DNA of 8,714 bases from Rhodoferax sp. (GTDB lineage: Bacteria; Pseudomonadota; Gammaproteobacteria; Burkholderiales; Burkholderiaceae_C): positions 1 to 8,714 of the forward strand of contig VERU01000081.1 of assembly GCA_018882485.1 (NCBI GenBank), given 5' to 3'. The notes below the pieces were generated by a model. That model was not told the DNA's origin. It ran no database searches and saw only the letters and a list, made by a program, of their open reading frames with translations. A program made the position numbers and the translations under genes. How positions within the stretch are numbered: position 1 is the stretch's first letter; every line of letters begins with the position of its first letter. Shown here one piece after another: positions 6,046-8,714 of this stretch.

Positions 6046-6941
6046 GGGCCCGGTGCCGGCTGCGGCACCAGGGTATCCGGCGGCAGGTGGTCGATCTCGT
6101 CGAGCAGCGAGGCCAGCGCCCGGCCGGCGGCCTGCACCAGGGCCTGCCCGATGTCCGCCCGCGCTGCCGAGGCATCGCCGGCGGCGCCCTGCACATTGAG
6201 GTCCTGCATCTGCCAGGCCAGGCGGGCGCTGCGGCCGTTGCCCAGGATGGGAAAACGCCGGGCGCGCTCGCGCGAGCTCGAATCGAAGTCGCGGGCAAGG
6301 GCCATGCGGACCTGCTGCGGCGCCAGCGCCAGCATCATGGACGTTTCGACTGCGCCGGCGTGCACGCCGAACCGGGCCTCCTCGGGCCCGAAGGCCATCG
6401 CCGGGTCGGCGCCCGAGGCGTCGGCCAGCGGCAGGTTGAACCAACTCGCGCTGTAGACCAGCAGGTCCAGCCGCGCCCGCAGGTCGCGCGCCACCAGATC
6501 CAGCGCCCCGACCTGGCCGCCATGGGTGTTGAACAGCACCAGCTTGCGCAGGCCGCTGCGCGCGACCGACTCGCCAATCTCGGTCCACAGCCGGATCAGG
6601 GTGCCGCTGGACAGGCTCAGGGTGCCGGCGAAACGGTCGTGCTCCGGGCTGAAGCCCACCGCCTGCGTGGGCAGGTACAGCACGGGCAGATCCGCCGGCA
6701 GGTGCGGCAGCGAGGCCGCCACGATGCCGTCGGCCAGCACCCGGTCCACCGCCAGGCTGAGGTGGGGCCCGTGCTGCTCGGTCGCCGCCACCGGCAGCAC
6801 CGCGATGGCACGGTCCCGGTCCAGCCGGTCGAAATCCCGGGTGCTGAGCTGGTCCCAGTACCGGGGCAGCGGACGGCCGGCGCCCGGGTCCTCCCCGGCG
6901 GCCTGACCCTCTCCGGGCGATCCGGCACCTGCACTGCTCAT
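6042..6941 (-). CDS. Creatininase-family metal-dependent amidohydrolase
   Basis: A 299-residue member of the creatininase (creatinine amidohydrolase) family. Its domain starts near residue 28 (YWDQLSTRDF). VLPVAATEQHGPHL (48-61) followed by Asp66, NTHGGQ (138-143) and HAGAVETSMM (194-203) are the hallmark motifs. Glu55, His57, Asp66, His140 and Glu199 are the expected ligands of the two-metal centre. The family includes creatininase, a formamide deformylase of riboflavin/F420 synthesis (ArfB) and MftE, so hydrolysis of an amide or peptide bond is likely but the substrate is unknown. The first ~22 residues are Gly/Ala-rich and not part of the fold. The start at 6941 is supported by a -10-like TATTAT 7 bases upstream. 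A longer frame open to 7190 is rejected because it would run through the divergent alanyl-tRNA editing gene. The stop overlaps the EamA transporter start. Confidence 0.9.
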   Translation of the reverse strand: MSSAGAGSPGEGQAAGEDPGAGRPLPRYWDQLSTRDFDRLDRDRAIAVLPVAATEQHGPHLSLAVDRVLADGIVAASLPHLPADLPVLYLPTQAVGFSPEHDRFAGTLSLSSGTLIRLWTEIGESVARSGLRKLVLFNTHGGQVGALDLVARDLRARLDLLVYSASWFNLPLADASGADPAMAFGPEEARFGVHAGAVETSMMLALAPQQVRMALARDFDSSSRERARRFPILGNGRSARLAWQMQDLNVQGAAGDASAARADIGQALVQAAGRALASLLDEIDHLPPDTLVPQPAPGP

Positions 6942-6963
6942 GCGGCCGATAATAGCCGCATGA
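6938..6963. promoter_or_regulatory. Symmetric bidirectional promoter candidate between two divergent operons
   Basis: The two outward-facing ATGs (6941 minus, 6960 plus) are separated by 18 bases. Perfect 9-base arms, TCATGCGGC (6938-6946) and GCCGCATGA (6955-6963), flank the centre CGATAATA. The plus strand reads GATAAT 6 bases before its ATG. The minus strand reads TATTAT (6949-6954) 7 bases before its ATG. Each matches 5 of 6 of the -10 consensus, and they overlap by five base pairs. Neither gene has a Shine-Dalgarno in this space, so both transcripts are probably leaderless. No convincing -35 is seen on either side. Confidence 0.6.
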
Positions 6964-7742
6964 CCGAGGACCTTTTCCGCAACGACAGCCGGCTGGTGGC
7001 GTGCAGCGCACGGGTGGTGGGCATCACGGCCCAGGGCATCGTGCTGGACCGCACGGTGTTCTACCCGCTGGGTGGCGGGCAGGCGGGCGATGCGGGGATG
7101 CTGGTGACCGCATCGGGGCAGGAGATCCCCATCGTCGACACCCGCAAGGGCAAGGCGCCGGACGGCAGTTTCAACCATGAAATCTGCCATTTACCCGCGC
7201 CAGATCTGCTTGAGCAGCTATTGATTTCAGAGCAGGACGGCGCGCCATCGGTCGCACCAGACCTGCGGGTCGGCGCAGCCGTCACGGCCCGCATCGACTG
7301 GGCACGGCGCCACCGGCTGATGCGTTTCCACACCGCCACCCACCTGCTGTGCCATCTGGTGCCGCAACCGGTGAACGGCTGTTCGATCACACCGGACTAC
7401 GCCCGGCTCGACTTCCACATGACCGATCCGCTCGACAAGGACGCCCTGACCGCCGGGCTGGCCACCCTGGTGGCGGCCGGCTGGCCGGTGGACATCGGCA
7501 GCGTGAGCGATGACGAACTCGACACCAACCCGGGGCTGGTCAAGAGTATGTCGGTGCAACCCCCGCGCGGCAGCGGGCGCGTGCGCACGGTGCGGGTCGG
7601 CGATGCGGCCACCCTGATCGACCTGCAACCCTGCGGCGGCACCCATGTGGCCAACACCGCCGAGATCGGCGCCGTGGTAGTGACCCGCATCGAAAAGAAG
7701 TCCGCCAACACCCGGCGCGTGGTGCTGGCCTTCGCCGGATGA
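6960..7742 (+). CDS. alaX: Alanyl-tRNA editing protein, AlaX-M type (stand-alone AlaRS editing-domain homologue)
   Basis: A 260-residue stand-alone homologue of the editing domain of alanyl-tRNA synthetase, expected to hydrolyse Ser-tRNA(Ala) or Gly-tRNA(Ala) in the cytoplasm. VFYPLGGGQAGD (33-44) carries the GGGQ-D motif of AlaX-M. HTATHLL provides zinc ligands His124 and His128, and QPCGGTHVANTAEIG provides Cys225 and His229, so the zinc site is complete. The length is near that of AlaX-M proteins but slightly long. The excess lies around residues ~74-103, which an AT-richer in-frame island partly encodes. The start follows a GATAAT box by 6 bases with no Shine-Dalgarno. The gene leads a plus-strand operon, and its TGA overlaps the next ATG. 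The zinc and GGGQ motifs make the family call secure; the exact tRNA substrate is inferred from the family. Confidence 0.92.
   Translation: MTEDLFRNDSRLVACSARVVGITAQGIVLDRTVFYPLGGGQAGDAGMLVTASGQEIPIVDTRKGKAPDGSFNHEICHLPAPDLLEQLLISEQDGAPSVAPDLRVGAAVTARIDWARRHRLMRFHTATHLLCHLVPQPVNGCSITPDYARLDFHMTDPLDKDALTAGLATLVAAGWPVDIGSVSDDELDTNPGLVKSMSVQPPRGSGRVRTVRVGDAATLIDLQPCGGTHVANTAEIGAVVVTRIEKKSANTRRVVLAFAG
7169..7232 (+). repeat. AT-richer in-frame island inside the AlaX gene
   Basis: By hand count these 64 bases are about 45% GC (29 of 64) within a gene otherwise near 70%. They encode roughly residues 70-91, including LLEQLLISEQ. CTGCT-TG-AGCAG (7206-7217) is a small hairpin, followed by CTATTGATTTCAGAGCAGG. 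The GAGCAGCTATTGATTT core resembles, from memory, short AT-rich repeats frequent in Comamonadaceae genomes. It shares the TTGATT core with the island in the PhzF-like gene. Confidence 0.45.
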
Positions 7743-8080
7743 AGCCGGCGGCGCGCCAGCGCGCCGCGTCGTACTACGACTGGGATGCCGACGTGCTGGT
7801 GCTCAACATCCTGGGGCGGCCGGCCGCCCCGCGCGACGCCATCGGCAGGGTGCAGGGCACGCAATTGAGGGTGAGCGTGCGCGCTGTGCCCGAAGGCGGC
7901 CGCGCCACCGATCATCTGGTACGCTTTCTGGCGCCGCTGTTCGGCGTGCCGGTGTCGCAGATCGAGGTGGTGTTCGGCCGGGAGAGCGTGCACAAGCAGT
8001 TGCGCATCCGGGCGCCGCGTTGCTTTCCCCCCGAACTGGCGGAACTTGCCAGCCGGCGCCCGCCTCCAAGGCCGGCATGA
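7739..8080 (+). CDS. yggU: DUF167 (UPF0235/YggU) family protein
   Basis: A 113-residue cytoplasmic protein matching the DUF167/YggU family in length and blocks. VLVLNILGRPAAPRDAIG (residues 19-36) is followed by QLRVSVRAVPEGGRATDHLVRFLA (42-65), with the GG-A conserved turn, and IEVVFGRESVHKQLRI (75-90). The biochemical function of the family is not established. Its ATG at 7739 overlaps the TGA of the alanyl-tRNA editing gene, and its own TGA overlaps the ATG of the DsbD-like gene, so translation of all three is probably coupled. The last ~12 residues (SRRPPPRPA) are a Pro/Arg tail outside the conserved fold. Confidence 0.9.
   Translation: MKPAARQRAASYYDWDADVLVLNILGRPAAPRDAIGRVQGTQLRVSVRAVPEGGRATDHLVRFLAPLFGVPVSQIEVVFGRESVHKQLRIRAPRCFPPELAELASRRPPPRPA
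8068..8071 (+). promoter_or_regulatory. Shine-Dalgarno of the DsbD-like gene
   Basis: AAGG lies 5 bases before the ATG at 8077, inside the end of the DUF167 gene. It supports this start, which also gives the protein a good signal peptide. Confidence 0.4.
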
Positions 8081-8714
8081 AACGATGGTCTTCCAGCTGG
8101 AGTCGCTGGCCGCTGCTGCGGGCAGCCGCCCGGGCGGGCGCGGCCCTGGCGCTGTGCCTGCCGGCGCTGCCCACCGCCCAGGCCCTGAACCTGGCGCCCG
8201 GTGCGCGGGTCACCACGCCGCAGGTGCAGGCCGAATTGCTGGCCCATGCGCCCGAGGGCGTTGGACCGGGCAAGCCGCTGCAGCTCGGTCTGCGGCTGAC
8301 GCACCAGCCGGGCTGGCACACCTACTGGAAGAATCCGGGTGATTCCGGGCTGCCGGTCACGCTGCAGTGGACGCTGCCGCCCGGGCTGAGCGCCGGCGAC
8401 ATCCAGTGGCCCACGCCGCAGCGCATCCCGATCGGCGATCTGGCCAATTACGGCTACGAGGGCCGGGTGCTGCTGCCGGTACCGCTGCGCTGGGCGGGTG
8501 GCGCGGCCACCACCGCCGAGGCGCTGACCCTGCGGCTCAAGGCCAGCTGGCTGGTCTGCCGGCGCGAGTGCATCCCCGAAGAGGGCGAGTTCGCGCTGCA
8601 ACTGCCGCTGGGCGGCACCGGGACCCGTCATACCGCCGAATTCGAAGAGGCCGCACGGGCCAGCCCGCGGCCGGCAGCGGGCGCGTCGGCCCGGGGCGAG
8701 GCCACCGGCCAGAG
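8077..8714 (+). CDS. DsbD/ScsB-like protein-disulfide reductase, N-terminal part
   Basis: The frame opens at 8077 (ATGA overlap with the DUF167 gene) and stays open to the window end, giving 212 residues of a longer protein. Residues 1-36 look like a signal peptide: a basic start (MKR...R), a hydrophobic core AGAALALCLPAL and an A-Q-A cleavage site before LNLAPG. The following domain has HQPGWHTYWKNPGDSGLP, IQWPTPQRIPIGDLANYGYEG and WLVCRRECIPEEGEF, the typical periplasmic N-terminal domain of DsbD/ScsB-like thiol:disulfide interchange proteins. Cys161 and Cys165 (CRREC) are the likely redox pair that receives electrons across the membrane and passes them to periplasmic partners. The membrane domain and C-terminal thioredoxin-like domain expected in such proteins would lie beyond the window. 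It is probably the third gene of the operon with the tRNA-editing and DUF167 genes. Confidence 0.88.
   Translation, partial: MKRWSSSWSRWPLLRAAARAGAALALCLPALPTAQALNLAPGARVTTPQVQAELLAHAPEGVGPGKPLQLGLRLTHQPGWHTYWKNPGDSGLPVTLQWTLPPGLSAGDIQWPTPQRIPIGDLANYGYEGRVLLPVPLRWAGGAATTAEALTLRLKASWLVCRRECIPEEGEFALQLPLGGTGTRHTAEFEEAARASPRPAAGASARGEATGQ

Noticed and set aside
6942..7190. Upstream extension of the creatininase-family gene on the minus strand
   Set aside because: The added residues look random and run antisense through the conserved start of the alanyl-tRNA editing gene. The ATG at 6941 has a -10-like box at the right distance.
1..8714. Mobile elements, CRISPR arrays, tRNA or rRNA genes, riboswitches, defence or toxin-antitoxin systems
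   Set aside because: No transposase, integrase, regularly spaced repeats, tRNA cloverleaf sequence or toxin-sized gene pair is visible. The window is almost fully occupied by recognisable metabolic and housekeeping-type genes.

Overview
The window is a very GC-rich (roughly 70%), gene-dense piece of a bacterial chromosome. Base composition, protein style and start-site habits suggest a beta-proteobacterium of the order Burkholderiales, most likely a Comamonadaceae relative. This placement is inferred from pattern recognition and was not searched. There are ten protein-coding genes, two of them cut by the window edges. I see no RNA genes, insertion sequences, CRISPR arrays or phage genes, and no gene-free stretch longer than about 55 bases.

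Layout: (1) Bases 2-2255, plus strand, hold three genes chained by 4-base overlaps: the end of a fold-type I PLP aminotransferase, a PhzF-family isomerase/epimerase-like protein and a glyoxalase-like VOC protein. A fold-type II PLP dehydratase (threonine/serine dehydratase-like) follows after 54 bases. Together they look like an amino-acid conversion module of unknown substrate. (2) Bases 3336-5108, plus strand, hold two stand-alone genes: a histidine-phosphatase-fold protein whose second catalytic histidine is replaced by serine, and a ChaA-type Ca2+/H+ antiporter. Both have a -10-like hexamer exactly 6 bases before the ATG and no Shine-Dalgarno, suggesting leaderless mRNAs. (3) Bases 5137-6941, minus strand, hold a creatininase-family metal amidohydrolase overlapping by 4 bases with an EamA/DMT transporter. 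This pair converges on the antiporter across a 28-base gap that contains a GC-rich hairpin. (4) Bases 6960-8714, plus strand, hold an AlaX-type alanyl-tRNA editing hydrolase, a DUF167/YggU protein and the start of a DsbD/ScsB-like protein-disulfide reductase, again joined by ATGA overlaps.

The operons of (3) and (4) diverge from only 18 bases. That space is the core of a dyad with perfect 9-base arms, and its centre can be read as a -10 box on either strand, which suggests two mutually exclusive leaderless promoters. A second unusual signal is a pair of AT-richer, in-frame islands (about 45% GC) inside the PhzF-like and AlaX genes. They lie where the conserved cores appear interrupted, and may be remnants of short repeats accepted within coding sequence. 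I do not see a convincing new defence or mobile system. The genes are metabolic and housekeeping types, and the most interesting features are regulatory or architectural.
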